Below, in pieces: positions 1 to 10,402 of a stretch of DNA of 64,000 nucleotides. Origin of the DNA: CAYPJE01 sp964410945 (GTDB lineage: Bacteria; Fidelibacterota; Marinisomatia; Marinisomatales; TCS56); the NCBI GenBank assembly GCA_964410945.1, contig CAYPJE010000012.1, positions 1 to 64,000 of the forward strand, written 5' to 3'. The position numbers and the translations under genes were made by a program. The notes beneath the pieces are model-generated. The model was not told where the DNA came from. It searched no databases and saw only the letters and a program-made list of their open reading frames with translations. Positions within the stretch are counted from its first letter, which is position 1, and every line of letters starts with the position of its first letter.

Positions 1-45
1 AAGTACTCTCATTAAATCAGCCTTTTTGTGTCCAAACGTTTTTGA

Positions 46-1518
46 AGACGGACACCGGGTCTGGCCTGGGAGGAACGCGGTATTACCGCCCACACCAATA
101 TCGCCTATGGCATTAATAACTGGCTAACCAATAACCTTGGTGCTGATTTTACGGAATCGGTTAATCATAATCGTCCCATTATATATAATTCCATATCAGC
201 CCGGATCGCCACCCAATACCTGATCAACATGGATATTGCTCCGGAGGCTTATAACCGGATAACAATGCGCGCTCTATACCCACGATCAGCCAGCTGGAGT
301 ATCGATTATTATGACTACACAAAGGGCAGCCCGTTAAACCTGGCGAATATGGTTCAATCCACCAGTGCTAATCTGTATCTTCCTTTTTTTGTGGGCAACC
401 TGCCCTTCACCAGCCGGGTAAACATGAATCTGCAGCAATTTAAAGCCAATGAGGAATTGTCCTATGGCCTGGATTTGAGTTCGTTTATCGGCCGGTTTCG
501 ACTACGCACCAAATTCCGAGATCAGCTGATTCTGGATTCCGGACAGCAATTTGGTGAAGACGGAGAAATAACTCTTTCAGCAATGTATACCATCCCACGC
601 ACACCAAACATCAGAAAATTTCTCCGTGGTACGTATTTCCGAACAGAATTAAAGCATGATTTCAATATCCAATCCATCAGGGAAAGTGAAATTCAGATTC
701 TAAAACAGATCGGTAAAGCCGGACGCATTCAGATTACCTATACGCGCGATTATCTAACCGCAAACAATATGATCATCCTGGGGCTGAGCTGGGATTTCAA
801 TAGTGCCCGGTCTTCAACAACGCTACGCTCATCAAGTGGAACCACATCCTTAACCCAAACCTTCCGCGGATCCCTGGCCATTGACGGAAAAAACAAGGCG
901 ATTGTCACGGACAATATGCAGCAGGTCGGCCGGTCCGGCATTACGGTGCGGATGTATGTAGATGAAAACAGCTCAGGGGAATATGATCAAGGTGAGCAGA
1001 TAATACCAGGTAATGCAATCCGGATAAAAAATTCCTCCAGCCGGCAAATAACAAAAAATGGTGTATCACGCCTGACCCAGCTGCTTCCTTACCGTAAATA
1101 CAATTTCGTGGTTAATGAAGCCTATATCCGCGATCCGTTACTGGTTCCCAAATATAAGGAATTTTCAGTCGTTACCGACCCAAACCGGTATAAGCAAATC
1201 GATGTCCCTTTCAATATTACCGGGGTAATCAGCGGCCAGGTTCTAATTAAAAAGACTGGCGGGAATCTTGAACCGGTCGGTGGCTTACGGCTTTATCTGC
1301 AAGGAATTGAAAGCGATTTGAATGTAACCATGCACACCTTTGCCGACGGATCCTTTTATGCCATGGAAATTCCACCAGGCGAATATCAGTTGGAAATTGA
1401 TGAAACTCAGCTCCAGTTCCTTCAGGTTCAATCAAGCCCCAAAATCCACTATTTCCGCGTTGAGGCAAAACCGGAGGGCGATTTTATTGAGAACCTGGAT
1501 TATATTCTCGGCGACTGA
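46..1518 (+). CDS. Outer-membrane usher-like beta-barrel protein, C-terminal part (5' end missing)
   Basis: The open frame runs from the last in-frame stop (TGA at 43-45) to a TGA at 1516-1518. Amphipathic beta-strand sequence starts well before the first ATG at 229 (for example AYGINNWLTNNLGADF), so 229 is an internal Met and the gene is incomplete. The first ~240 residues look like barrel strands. A segment reading YVDENSSGEYDQGEQ follows, typical of a SdrD-like/usher plug linker with a DxNxxGxxDxGE-type motif. A final ~95-residue carboxypeptidase-regulatory-like beta-sandwich carries GVISGQV and DGSFYAMEIPPGEY. The family is secreted and sits in the outer membrane; the substrate is unknown. 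In-frame stops at 13-15 and 43-45 mean the upstream part is in another frame, or this end is disrupted. It converges on the HD-GYP gene 23 bp away. Confidence 0.6.
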   Translation, partial: RRTPGLAWEERGITAHTNIAYGINNWLTNNLGADFTESVNHNRPIIYNSISARIATQYLINMDIAPEAYNRITMRALYPRSASWSIDYYDYTKGSPLNLANMVQSTSANLYLPFFVGNLPFTSRVNMNLQQFKANEELSYGLDLSSFIGRFRLRTKFRDQLILDSGQQFGEDGEITLSAMYTIPRTPNIRKFLRGTYFRTELKHDFNIQSIRESEIQILKQIGKAGRIQITYTRDYLTANNMIILGLSWDFNSARSSTTLRSSSGTTSLTQTFRGSLAIDGKNKAIVTDNMQQVGRSGITVRMYVDENSSGEYDQGEQIIPGNAIRIKNSSSRQITKNGVSRLTQLLPYRKYNFVVNEAYIRDPLLVPKYKEFSVVTDPNRYKQIDVPFNITGVISGQVLIKKTGGNLEPVGGLRLYLQGIESDLNVTMHTFADGSFYAMEIPPGEYQLEIDETQLQFLQVQSSPKIHYFRVEAKPEGDFIENLDYILGD

Positions 1519-1541
1519 TCATCCCGGCTAAAATACTATAA

Positions 1542-2771
1542 TCAAATACTGTCTATAATAGTCGAAATATTGATTCCTAAATCACCGGCATTTTCATAAC
1601 CGGTAATCTGCAGGGATTGGCCAATGCCTTCCGCCAGGTCAATATCATGGATGCGGGTGACCTGTCGTCGTTTGGTATCGAAAAATACACGGACCAGCGG
1701 TGTCGATCGGTTTGCCGCAATAACCACTCCCAGTTTTTCATTTGACAGTCTGACCAGGGTTCCAATCGGAAATATTCCAATAAACACAATAAACTTATGC
1801 ACTAATTCCGGATCAAAATGATACTTGCTCCACTCAAACAGCTTTTTCACTGTATCGGCCGGTGACATTCCTTTATGGTAAATGCGGTCTGATGACAGGG
1901 CGTCATAGACATCAACTATCGCTGCCAGCTGACCGCCCAAACTGATTTTATCACCATTGTAGCCATAAGGATAGCCGGTACCGTCAAATCGTTCATGATG
2001 CTCACTGGCAACCTGTAGAATCAGCGGCTCAATATCCTGGTTCTGTTTAATTATCTGCCGCCCGATAACCACATGGTTCTTCATAGTAACGAATTCATCA
2101 TCCGTCAATTTTCCCGGTTTATTAAGCACTTCCAACGGAATCTTCATCTTCCCGATATCATGCAACATACCCCCGATTCCCATATTACGGATATCTTCAG
2201 CCGGCAATTTCAAAAACTTGGCAAAGGCGATCAGTAAAGTGCTTACGCTCAGGGAATGCATGAAGGTGTATTCATCGGTTTTTTTCACCTGAAATAACGA
2301 AATCAGGGCATTCTCATTCCGGCTGATTGATTCCACCATATTATCGATTATCGGATCTATTGCATCCAATTCAACCATTTTACCGGCGGAAGCTTTACTC
2401 AAAACATTATCAATATAATTACGTGCTTCATTGCGGATTACACGCGCCTTTTCCATTTCTTGCCGATATGGAATTTTCGCAGGCTTGGAAACAGTTTTTT
2501 TCCGAGGACGTACGTCCCGCCTGAAACTTTGCTTAAACTCCCGGTTTAATTTTTTACTGGCCTCTTCAGCAGTCGGTGCGTCATTGATATCGAGACCTTT
2601 GGAGGTATCAATGTACAACTCTCGTATACCGGTAGCCTTAACCTGTTCAATCAGGCTTTTGTCATTGATCTTCATCTGGGATTGAATAAACGGGTGTGAA
2701 AGCCAACCACAGTTGAAGTCATGAACATACATGCCCACTACCAGCTGTTCAGTCTTAACTTTTTTTATCAT
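1542..2771 (-). CDS. HD-GYP domain phosphodiesterase (cyclic-di-GMP hydrolase)
   Basis: This 409-residue cytoplasmic protein has an N-terminal DUF3391-type region (about 1-130, LVVGMYVHDFNCGWL) and a C-terminal HD-GYP domain (about 150-345). The HD pair is visible as LHDIGK (H204, D205) and the GYP signature as HHERFDGTGYP near residue 265. These residues are expected for a two-metal cyclic-di-GMP hydrolase. Members of this architecture lower c-di-GMP and affect attachment and motility. No receiver domain or membrane segment is present, so the input signal may come through DUF3391. It is transcribed alone; no partner diguanylate cyclase is encoded in the window. Confidence 0.9.
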   Translation of the reverse strand: MIKKVKTEQLVVGMYVHDFNCGWLSHPFIQSQMKINDKSLIEQVKATGIRELYIDTSKGLDINDAPTAEEASKKLNREFKQSFRRDVRPRKKTVSKPAKIPYRQEMEKARVIRNEARNYIDNVLSKASAGKMVELDAIDPIIDNMVESISRNENALISLFQVKKTDEYTFMHSLSVSTLLIAFAKFLKLPAEDIRNMGIGGMLHDIGKMKIPLEVLNKPGKLTDDEFVTMKNHVVIGRQIIKQNQDIEPLILQVASEHHERFDGTGYPYGYNGDKISLGGQLAAIVDVYDALSSDRIYHKGMSPADTVKKLFEWSKYHFDPELVHKFIVFIGIFPIGTLVRLSNEKLGVVIAANRSTPLVRVFFDTKRRQVTRIHDIDLAEGIGQSLQITGYENAGDLGINISTIIDSI

Positions 2772-3019
2772 CTACTGACAATCATAGAATGAATAATGGT
2801 TTATGATATTCCACCACACGCTTTATCAGCAAAAACCGTACCTTACAAGTATACGGCTTAATGAATAGTGGTGCAGGCAAGAACATGAAAAATATTCACC
2901 GGAAATATGCATTTTTTTCCAGACTTACGAAGAAACTCCATGGAGAAGTGGTCTTTTTAATGTCTGTTTCTTACCTGTACCAAAACAGTGCGCGACTCCG
3001 TACTGACCGATACTGATAT

Positions 3020-4135
3020 TTAGCGCGATGAACTTACACGAATGAATTGAGTGGCTGCCAGCGATACCATACTCATAACAGCACCAGCCAGAAATGGTAT
3101 TCGATAATCGATTATCCAGGCCAGTCCGCCCAACACCGGAATCACTACCGCAGCTATGTGGTTAATCGTAAAACCCACCGCCATGGTGGGGGCCATATCC
3201 GCCGGATCGCCAATCTTCTGGAAGTAGGTTCGAATCCCCATGGCAAAGTTGAAAAAGATATGATCCAGAACATAGAGCCCGGCCACAATAGCCTTTGATT
3301 CGACAAAGGCATAGGCAATAAATATGAAAATCAAGCTGAAATATTCCAGTGACAAAACCTTCCGCTCTCCGAATCGGATAATCGCCATCCCGATTGCCGG
3401 ACTAAGAAAATAATTAACAATATTATTAAAAACAAACAGCAGGGTGATTTCCTGAACACTGAACTGAAATTTCTTTACCAGTAAGAAGACCGCAAAGGCC
3501 ACAAATATCTGTCGGCGGGCTCCGGCCATAAAAGTCAGGAAATAATACAGCCAGTACCGTTTCCTCAGGATCATTTTTTTATTTTGCGGTACCAGGTCAC
3601 TGCGTTCCGGTTTCTGCGACAGACTCCAGATTCCAGCCATAATGATCAGACCACCTATCAATCCGAACATCAGTTGATAGTTCAATAGAAAACTGAGCAG
3701 GTAAATGGATAATCCTACGGCAATATTAGAGGCGGCGGAATAACTGCGCAGTTTCCCCATAACCCATGGAGATGTGCTGGAATCAAAATACTGGAGGGTC
3801 AATGAGCTATTGGTGGTTTCATAGTAATGGAAACCGAAACTCATAATTAAAGTCGTAAGGATCAATCCGGGAAAGCTTGGCAATATTCCAGTCAATAGAA
3901 CGCCTGCTCCCAAGGTGATAACCGACAAGGCTGAAAGATGGTGTTCTTTGATAAAAATAATAATAAAAATCGCCAGTAAAGCCAAAAAACCAGGAATCTC
4001 CCGGACAGACTGGATAACACCGATATGGTTGCCTTCCAGGTGCACGATTTCCACGGCGAAATTATTAAATAAGGTTCTCCAGGCCTGGAACCCGACTGCC
4101 GAGGCAATTGATAACAAAGCCAGAAAACGAAACAT
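3020..4135 (-). CDS. Major facilitator superfamily transporter
   Basis: This 371-residue protein is almost entirely hydrophobic helices. They are arranged as two bundles of about six segments with a basic loop in the middle (LSQKPERSDLVPQNKKMILRKRYW, near 190), the MFS layout. It is slightly shorter than the usual ~400 residues and has no clear C-terminal tail. An MFS inner-membrane exporter or importer driven by ion gradient is the family expectation; nothing visible identifies the substrate. It is monocistronic, with ~250 bp to the HD-GYP gene downstream and ~200 bp to the divergent peptidase gene upstream. Confidence 0.8.
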   Translation of the reverse strand: MFRFLALLSIASAVGFQAWRTLFNNFAVEIVHLEGNHIGVIQSVREIPGFLALLAIFIIIFIKEHHLSALSVITLGAGVLLTGILPSFPGLILTTLIMSFGFHYYETTNSSLTLQYFDSSTSPWVMGKLRSYSAASNIAVGLSIYLLSFLLNYQLMFGLIGGLIIMAGIWSLSQKPERSDLVPQNKKMILRKRYWLYYFLTFMAGARRQIFVAFAVFLLVKKFQFSVQEITLLFVFNNIVNYFLSPAIGMAIIRFGERKVLSLEYFSLIFIFIAYAFVESKAIVAGLYVLDHIFFNFAMGIRTYFQKIGDPADMAPTMAVGFTINHIAAVVIPVLGGLAWIIDYRIPFLAGAVMSMVSLAATQFIRVSSSR

Positions 4136-4341
4136 GGGATTTTTAATAACTTTTTGCTTCAGGGGTCGACTGCCAGGGAATTAACTATGGATTTAAATAA
4201 TGCTTTTGTAATCAGTACAAGGCGCGAATCTACGGTGGTTTAACCACAGTATAGAAAACAATAATACTAAAAACAGTTGGTATTCATTTATCCTGATAAG
4301 TGTAATTTTCAACATGCTGGATATACATCCAATAAAATAAT

Positions 4342-6459
4342 ATGCATCTTAATGAACAGGTAATTGGTGTGAGATATTTTCACTTGTTAATAATCATCCT
4401 GGGAGTCGGAATCATGAGCTGTCATAACCAAAACTCAAATCCCTTTTTCAATACATGGAATACATCTTTTGAAGTACCACCGTTCGATCAAATAGAAACC
4501 AGTCATTATATGCCCGCCCTGCTGGCTGGCATCGAAAAAGAACAGGCTGAAATAGACGGCATTGTAGCAAATACAAGTGCCCCGACATTCGCTAATACTA
4601 TCGAGGCCTATGAGGCCAGTGGTCGCTTTCTGGAGCGGGTTGAACTGGTAATGGAAAACCTGAGTGGAACCGATGCTACCGACGAACTGGATCAGGTCGA
4701 GAGCAAGTACAATCAGTTGAAATCAAAACATCGTGATGATATTATCTTAAACGAGAATTTGTTTAGCCGCATTAAGCAGGTCTACAATTCAGCTGATCGC
4801 AATAAATTGACAACAGAACAAAATACTCTGTTAGATAAAATCTACCAGGATTTTGTACGCAACGGGGCCAATCTTTCACAGAAGGATAAGGATAATCTAC
4901 GCCAGATAAATCAGGAATTATCTTTAGCAATGCTGGAATTCGGGCAAGCCTGCCGCAGGGAAACCAATACCTGGAAAATGATTCTCAATGATGAAACCGA
5001 ACTTGCAGGCCTTCCGGAACGGGTTAAAACAGCCGCTGCCGAGCTGGCCAAACAAAATGATTTGAATGGGAAGTGGGTATTTACTCTTGATAAACCCAGT
5101 CTGTTACCTTTCCTGCAGTATTCCAAACATCGCGATTTACGAAAGAAAATGTTCGATGGCTATATCAATCGTGGAAATAATAATGATGAATTCGACAATA
5201 AAGAACGGCTGGTAACAATAGTCAATTTACGTATCGAACGTGCCCGGCTCCTCGGTTATAACAGTCATGCCGAATACGCGCTTGAGCGCAGTATGGCCAA
5301 AACGATTGACAGTGTGGATGTATTTCTTAAACAGCTTTGGGAACCGGCCATGAAACGTGCCAGAACAGAAGCTGACGACCTGCAGGCCCAGATCGACCGT
5401 GAAGGCGATGGTATAAACCTCCAACCCTGGGACTGGTGGTACTATGCCGAAAAACTGCGCCAGGAAAAATACGATCTGGATGAAAACCAGATACGTCCCT
5501 ACTTCCCGATTGAAAAGGTGATAAACGGTGCCTACATGGTAGCCAACCACCTGTATGGAATTACAGTTACTGAACGCCACGATCTACCGGTTTACCATCC
5601 GGATGTACAAGCATGGGAAGTCAAAGAGGCCGATGGCAAACATATTGGTATTTTCTTTACCGACTATCATCCCCGTAAAGGAAAACAGGTCGGCGCCTGG
5701 TCAAGCTCATTCCGGCCACAGTCTAACCGTGAGGGGAACTGGATAACACCGGTTGTGGTCAATGTCTGTAATTTTTCTCCGCCAACCGGTGAGAAACCCG
5801 CTTTACTGAGTTTTGAAGAAGTTGAGACACTGTTTCATGAATTCGGGCATGCCCTCCATTCATTACTGAGAACCAGGACTTATACTGACCAACTGATGCC
5901 CCGCGATTTTGTGGAATTACCCAGCCAGATTCTCGAAAACTGGGCGGCAGAACCGGAAGTACTTAAAATGTATGCCCACCATTACCAGACCGGTGAACCG
6001 ATTCCGGATGAATTGATAGAAAAACTACAGAAAGCCGCTCTGTTCAACCAGGGATTCATATCCACTGAGTATCTGGCCGCCAGTATCCTTGATATGGACT
6101 GGCATACCCTGACAGCCGATACTGCGGTAGATCCAATTGAATATGAAAAGGCAGTATTCGAACGTATCGGACTGCTTCCTGAAATTGTCACCCGCTACCA
6201 CAGCACCTATTTCAACCATGCCTTCTCATGGAGCTATTCCGCCGGATATTATAGTTATATCTGGGCCGCAGTGCTGGATTCCGATGCCTTTCAGGCTTTT
6301 AAGGATAGCGGCGACCTGTTCGATCAGGAACTGGCCGCAAAATTCCGGAAATATGTGCTTGGCTTAAGTGGAACAGAGGATGCAATGGAAATATACCGAC
6401 AGTTCCGTGGTCAGGATCCTTCTATCGAGCCATTGCTGGTGAAAAGAGGTTTGAATTAA
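4342..6459 (+). CDS. M3-family zinc oligopeptidase, probable lipoprotein
   Basis: This 705-residue peptidase is of the thimet oligopeptidase/peptidyl-dipeptidase Dcp family. The zinc motif HEFGH is at residues 499-503, and the third ligand is E525 in DFVELPSQ. The 705-residue length matches Dcp/OpdA. Unlike cytoplasmic OpdA it starts with a hydrophobic stretch ending in GIMSC, a plausible lipobox. It is therefore probably tethered in the periplasm, where it would trim short peptides. The start could instead be the in-frame GTG at 4369, which would shorten the signal peptide to a more usual form. It converges on the kinase gene 16 bp downstream. Confidence 0.93.
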   Translation: MHLNEQVIGVRYFHLLIIILGVGIMSCHNQNSNPFFNTWNTSFEVPPFDQIETSHYMPALLAGIEKEQAEIDGIVANTSAPTFANTIEAYEASGRFLERVELVMENLSGTDATDELDQVESKYNQLKSKHRDDIILNENLFSRIKQVYNSADRNKLTTEQNTLLDKIYQDFVRNGANLSQKDKDNLRQINQELSLAMLEFGQACRRETNTWKMILNDETELAGLPERVKTAAAELAKQNDLNGKWVFTLDKPSLLPFLQYSKHRDLRKKMFDGYINRGNNNDEFDNKERLVTIVNLRIERARLLGYNSHAEYALERSMAKTIDSVDVFLKQLWEPAMKRARTEADDLQAQIDREGDGINLQPWDWWYYAEKLRQEKYDLDENQIRPYFPIEKVINGAYMVANHLYGITVTERHDLPVYHPDVQAWEVKEADGKHIGIFFTDYHPRKGKQVGAWSSSFRPQSNREGNWITPVVVNVCNFSPPTGEKPALLSFEEVETLFHEFGHALHSLLRTRTYTDQLMPRDFVELPSQILENWAAEPEVLKMYAHHYQTGEPIPDELIEKLQKAALFNQGFISTEYLAASILDMDWHTLTADTAVDPIEYEKAVFERIGLLPEIVTRYHSTYFNHAFSWSYSAGYYSYIWAAVLDSDAFQAFKDSGDLFDQELAAKFRKYVLGLSGTEDAMEIYRQFRGQDPSIEPLLVKRGLN

Positions 6460-6475
6460 TAATTGCACAGACTAT

Positions 6476-9400
6476 TCAATCAAATAGTTTCCTGATCTCC
6501 TTGACCAGCACTTCGCCGCGGAATGGTTTCTGCAAAAAACGTGTTCGTTCAGTCTGCGGGATCATTTTAATTGTCTTATGTGAAGCATAACCGGAAATAA
6601 ACATGAACTTCAATTCGGGATTGCTTTCCACCAATTGCTGATAGAGTTCAATTCCGTTCATTTCAGGCATAATTACATCGGTAATCACCAGGTCGATCCG
6701 GTTATGACTGTTATTATAAGTCTCGATTGCCCGAACGCCATTCTCGGCGTGAAATACCGTATACCCCAGGTCTATCAGAATGGCTTTGATAACTTTACTG
6801 AGCTCAAGATCATCCTCAACCAGTAAAATGGTTTCTTTACCTCTACGGATATCCGCATTAATCAATAATGGTTTATCTGCTTCAGGTAATTCATCCGAGA
6901 TTGGGAAATATATAGCAAAAGTTGTCCCGACATTAACGGCACTGTCGCAGGTGATAAATCCGCTGTGCTGTTTCACAATACCAAATACCATTGACAATCC
7001 CAAACCGGTACCTTTATCAATTTCTTTAGTAGTAAAAAATGGATCGAAGATCCTCTCTTTGATACTGCTGTCAATTCCTCGGCCAGTATCGCTGACCGTT
7101 AACTTGACATAGTTTCCCGGAATCATCCAGTAGTGCTGACTGCAAAACTCCTCATCAAGATAGATATTGGTGGTCCCGATTATTATTTCTCCCCCCTTAG
7201 GCATTGCATCCCGGGCGTTGATCACCAGATTTGTGAGTACCTGATCAACGGCACCTGCATCAGCTGAGATCACACCGATCTCAGTAGCCAGATCAGTCTT
7301 CAGTTTGATGTGTTCCCCAATTACCTTCGTCAGGAAGCGCGCCGATTCCATGATGATCGAATTAATATTAATACTGGAAATGTCCAGTATCTGTTGTCGG
7401 CTGAAAGCCAGCAGTTGTTTGACCAATGTTGCGGCACTATCACTCCTGGATATGATATTATTAATATATTCAGCCGCCGGATGATTAGCGTCAATTTGGC
7501 CCAGGGCCAGCTCGGCATATCCGATTATACCCCCCAACTTGTTATTGAAATCATGGGCGACCCCGCCTGCCAACTGCCCGACAACTTCCATTTTCTGGGC
7601 CTGCTGGAGCTGCTTCTCAAGCTGCTTACTCTCTGATATATCGGAAAAAATGGTGGCACATTGTCCTTGCTGAGGTGAAAAAACAGAAATTTCAAAATAT
7701 TTTTCCATCGGCTGATAATAGGTTTCAAACGATGTTGGTTTTCTGGTCTCAGCTACTTCGGTATAAATATCCAGATACGGAGGCGGATCGGATTTATACA
7801 CTTCCCGGCCACTTTTTCCCATAACAGCATCTCCATCCAAGCCGGTCAGAATTGAAAAGGTAGGATTCGTGCCAATTATCCGGTAATCGATGGCGTCGCC
7901 GTCATTATTGTAAATCATCTCATGGATAGATAATCCCTCATTCATCGATTCGTACAATGACCGGTATTTTTCCTCACTTTCACGCAACTGTTCCTCCATC
8001 AGCCTGCGATCAGTGATGTCCAAAGCTGAGAATGTTACACCCAGCTCAATGTCGTTCGCATCTATAAGGGTAGAGCTCAACAGCACATAGATTGCATTCC
8101 CGTTTTTCTGCCGCCAGTGGGTTGTTACTGTTCCAGTTCCCTGCTTGGCAATCTGTCGGTATTTTTCCTTTTCAACATATTCATAATCTTCGTCAGAGGA
8201 ATATAGCATCCGGGCACTCCGGCCAATCAATTCGTCTTTGGAATATCCGGTTATCTGCTCTAAGGTATGATTGGCGAACATAATTATACGATCGACAACC
8301 ATGCCTATCCCAACCGGTGTGGCACGAAAAATGCTCTGCAAAAGGGCCTGGTCTTTTTCTTTCTCTTTTTGAGCTGAGCGAAGTTGCTCCAGTGCCGTAC
8401 TTAATTCGACATTCTTATCATGAATTTCCTTTTCCGATATTTTCCTTTCAGTAATATCCAGAAACATGGCTGCCATCCGATTTGGCTCAGTGGCAAAAGC
8501 ATGTACTTCAAAAATTCCGGTAATATTATCATCTTCGTATTGAATATATTCCGAACTCCAGAGAACATCATTCCTTACTACCCGGCGGTACGAAGCAGGA
8601 ATTTCAGTATCCGCCAGATCGGGAAAAGCGTCTTCAATTGATTGACCGATCAGATCGTGATGATAGAAGTTTAAAATATTATCGGCCTGGGGATTATAGC
8701 CTGTGAAAACCAATCTGTCATCAGGATGCAACTCATAAAGATGAATACCAAGCGGAGCCGAATCAATAATAGACTGTAGTTTTAATTCACTGTGCTGCAG
8801 TTGTTTATGTATACTGGTTCTTTCCAGTTCCGCTTCAATCCGATCAGAATAGATGGAAACCAATTTTTCGGCAAAGGATTTGTTTTGAATCGGGCTCTTA
8901 CTCATCAAAATCAGAATTCCGATTGGTTGGCCTTCCGAATTAAACAGGGGGATTCCGATATATCCCTCGACACCCTTCTTTTGCAACAGAGTTGCATCGG
9001 GAAACTGTTCCCGAACGGCAGACAGATACAGGCTTGTTTCTTTCCTGATAATATTTTCACAGGGTGTTCCTTTTATATCATAATGGAATGGCTTCAGTTT
9101 TTCACCGTTATCATAACCGCCAAGTATATTTATACCCTGCTGGTTATCATCCAATTCACCCACTATTGCATATTCGAATCCCAACGCAGCAGCCAGATTG
9201 GATGTAACAGCTTCATATAATTCCAATCCTGACAATTTGGTGAAACTGGTTGCCAGATGTGTAATAGCTTCATCGATCAATTTCTTTTCGGTATTACACC
9301 TGAAAATACTGAGCTCGGTCTGCACATCATCCAGCATGAAAAAGGAACATGAGACCTCAAGCCACTCATAGCGGCCGTCCCACATCTTCATGTATTTTTC

Positions 9401-10402
9401 AAAATGCGGACTAAATCGACCGCTCTTGAAATGATTGTGATAAGTATCTATAATTCCGGCCCGGTTTTCCTCGGCATATACAGTTGCCAACGACGCACCG
9501 ATTAATTTCTCTTCCGGTATACCCACCATTTTACAGTATGCATCATTAACCATCAGAATTTCGCCATCCACACTCGTCAGCCGCATACCATCATAGGAGC
9601 TATCCCAAATTTTTCGAAATCTGTATTCCGACGCCTTAATTGCTTCCTGGGCTTCCTTACGCCGTGAAATATCCCTGGCTATACCGAGTATGATTTTCTG
9701 ACCTTTTACGGATATCAAATCGGTTTTGATTTCAACCGGAATATATCCGCTGGTTCTATTAATTATTGTATACTCCGCCGGACCGACAGGCTGGCCGGAC
9801 AAAACTATGGACAGATTCTCACTGGCTCGATTCAAATCATCGGCCGGCATCATGTTCAATTTCAGGAAACTTTTTCCTATCAGTTCCTGTTTTGAATACC
9901 CAGCCAGTTTTTCAGCCGCTGTGTTCCCGTCGATAAATGTACCATCCGGATTAATCATAAACATAGCATCCGGAGCGCTGTTGAAAATCGTATTCAGCCT
10001 TTCTTCTGATTCGGCGGCTCTCTTTTCCATTTTCACCTTCTTATATGCCGCGTTGACAGATGCAACCAAAGTATTGTGAGTAAAAGGCTTGAATAGAAAT
10101 CCATAAGGATCGGTCTGGCTGGCCTGGTAAATCATATCATCACTGGCAGAGGTAGTTATAAAGATAATCGCAGTCTCTAATTTCTCCTGTATTCTTTCCG
10201 CTATTTCAATCCCATTAAATTCTTTTGATATCATCAAGTTAATGAGGATTATATCCGGGTGTAGTTCAATGGCCTGGCGGATTGCTTCAGCACCAGTTGA
10301 TACCGAGGCAATAACCGCTATCTTTTCTTTACTGAAACTTTGCTCTAATAGCGTTCGTGCCAGCTCATCGCTATCCACAATTAATATTCTTGGTGATTTC
10401 AT
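6476..10402 (-). CDS. Large hybrid sensor histidine kinase (REC-PAS-GAF-PAS-HK-REC)
   Basis: A soluble 1308-residue kinase with no membrane helix. Domains in order: receiver (1-120), two PAS (about 130-375), GAF (about 385-535), three PAS (about 540-930), HisKA with AHDFNNKLGGIIGYAEL (H950), HATPase with DTGRGID and GTGLGLSMV, and a C-terminal receiver with the canonical ITDVIMPEMNG. The N-terminal receiver has Asn55 (ILIN) where the phosphoacceptor Asp should be, so it is probably a pseudo-receiver acting as an input or docking domain. The kinase core closely matches the CHASE kinase at 38.3-40.9 kb in both protein and DNA, so the two are paralogues. No output regulator is adjacent. The signal is likely cytoplasmic (redox or small ligand), by inference from PAS/GAF content. 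Confidence 0.93.
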   Translation of the reverse strand: MKSPRILIVDSDELARTLLEQSFSKEKIAVIASVSTGAEAIRQAIELHPDIILINLMISKEFNGIEIAERIQEKLETAIIFITTSASDDMIYQASQTDPYGFLFKPFTHNTLVASVNAAYKKVKMEKRAAESEERLNTIFNSAPDAMFMINPDGTFIDGNTAAEKLAGYSKQELIGKSFLKLNMMPADDLNRASENLSIVLSGQPVGPAEYTIINRTSGYIPVEIKTDLISVKGQKIILGIARDISRRKEAQEAIKASEYRFRKIWDSSYDGMRLTSVDGEILMVNDAYCKMVGIPEEKLIGASLATVYAEENRAGIIDTYHNHFKSGRFSPHFEKYMKMWDGRYEWLEVSCSFFMLDDVQTELSIFRCNTEKKLIDEAITHLATSFTKLSGLELYEAVTSNLAAALGFEYAIVGELDDNQQGINILGGYDNGEKLKPFHYDIKGTPCENIIRKETSLYLSAVREQFPDATLLQKKGVEGYIGIPLFNSEGQPIGILILMSKSPIQNKSFAEKLVSIYSDRIEAELERTSIHKQLQHSELKLQSIIDSAPLGIHLYELHPDDRLVFTGYNPQADNILNFYHHDLIGQSIEDAFPDLADTEIPASYRRVVRNDVLWSSEYIQYEDDNITGIFEVHAFATEPNRMAAMFLDITERKISEKEIHDKNVELSTALEQLRSAQKEKEKDQALLQSIFRATPVGIGMVVDRIIMFANHTLEQITGYSKDELIGRSARMLYSSDEDYEYVEKEKYRQIAKQGTGTVTTHWRQKNGNAIYVLLSSTLIDANDIELGVTFSALDITDRRLMEEQLRESEEKYRSLYESMNEGLSIHEMIYNNDGDAIDYRIIGTNPTFSILTGLDGDAVMGKSGREVYKSDPPPYLDIYTEVAETRKPTSFETYYQPMEKYFEISVFSPQQGQCATIFSDISESKQLEKQLQQAQKMEVVGQLAGGVAHDFNNKLGGIIGYAELALGQIDANHPAAEYINNIISRSDSAATLVKQLLAFSRQQILDISSININSIIMESARFLTKVIGEHIKLKTDLATEIGVISADAGAVDQVLTNLVINARDAMPKGGEIIIGTTNIYLDEEFCSQHYWMIPGNYVKLTVSDTGRGIDSSIKERIFDPFFTTKEIDKGTGLGLSMVFGIVKQHSGFITCDSAVNVGTTFAIYFPISDELPEADKPLLINADIRRGKETILLVEDDLELSKVIKAILIDLGYTVFHAENGVRAIETYNNSHNRIDLVITDVIMPEMNGIELYQQLVESNPELKFMFISGYASHKTIKMIPQTERTRFLQKPFRGEVLVKEIRKLFD

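Noticed and set aside
2885..3016. Plus-strand 43-codon ORF between the HD-GYP and MFS genes
   Set aside because: It is basic and low in hydrophobic order, with only a weak AGG upstream and no recognisable family or context.
3221..3240. GGTTCGAATCCCC, resembling a tRNA T-arm
   Set aside because: It lies inside the coding sequence of the MFS transporter, and no matching acceptor, D or anticodon arms can be drawn around it.
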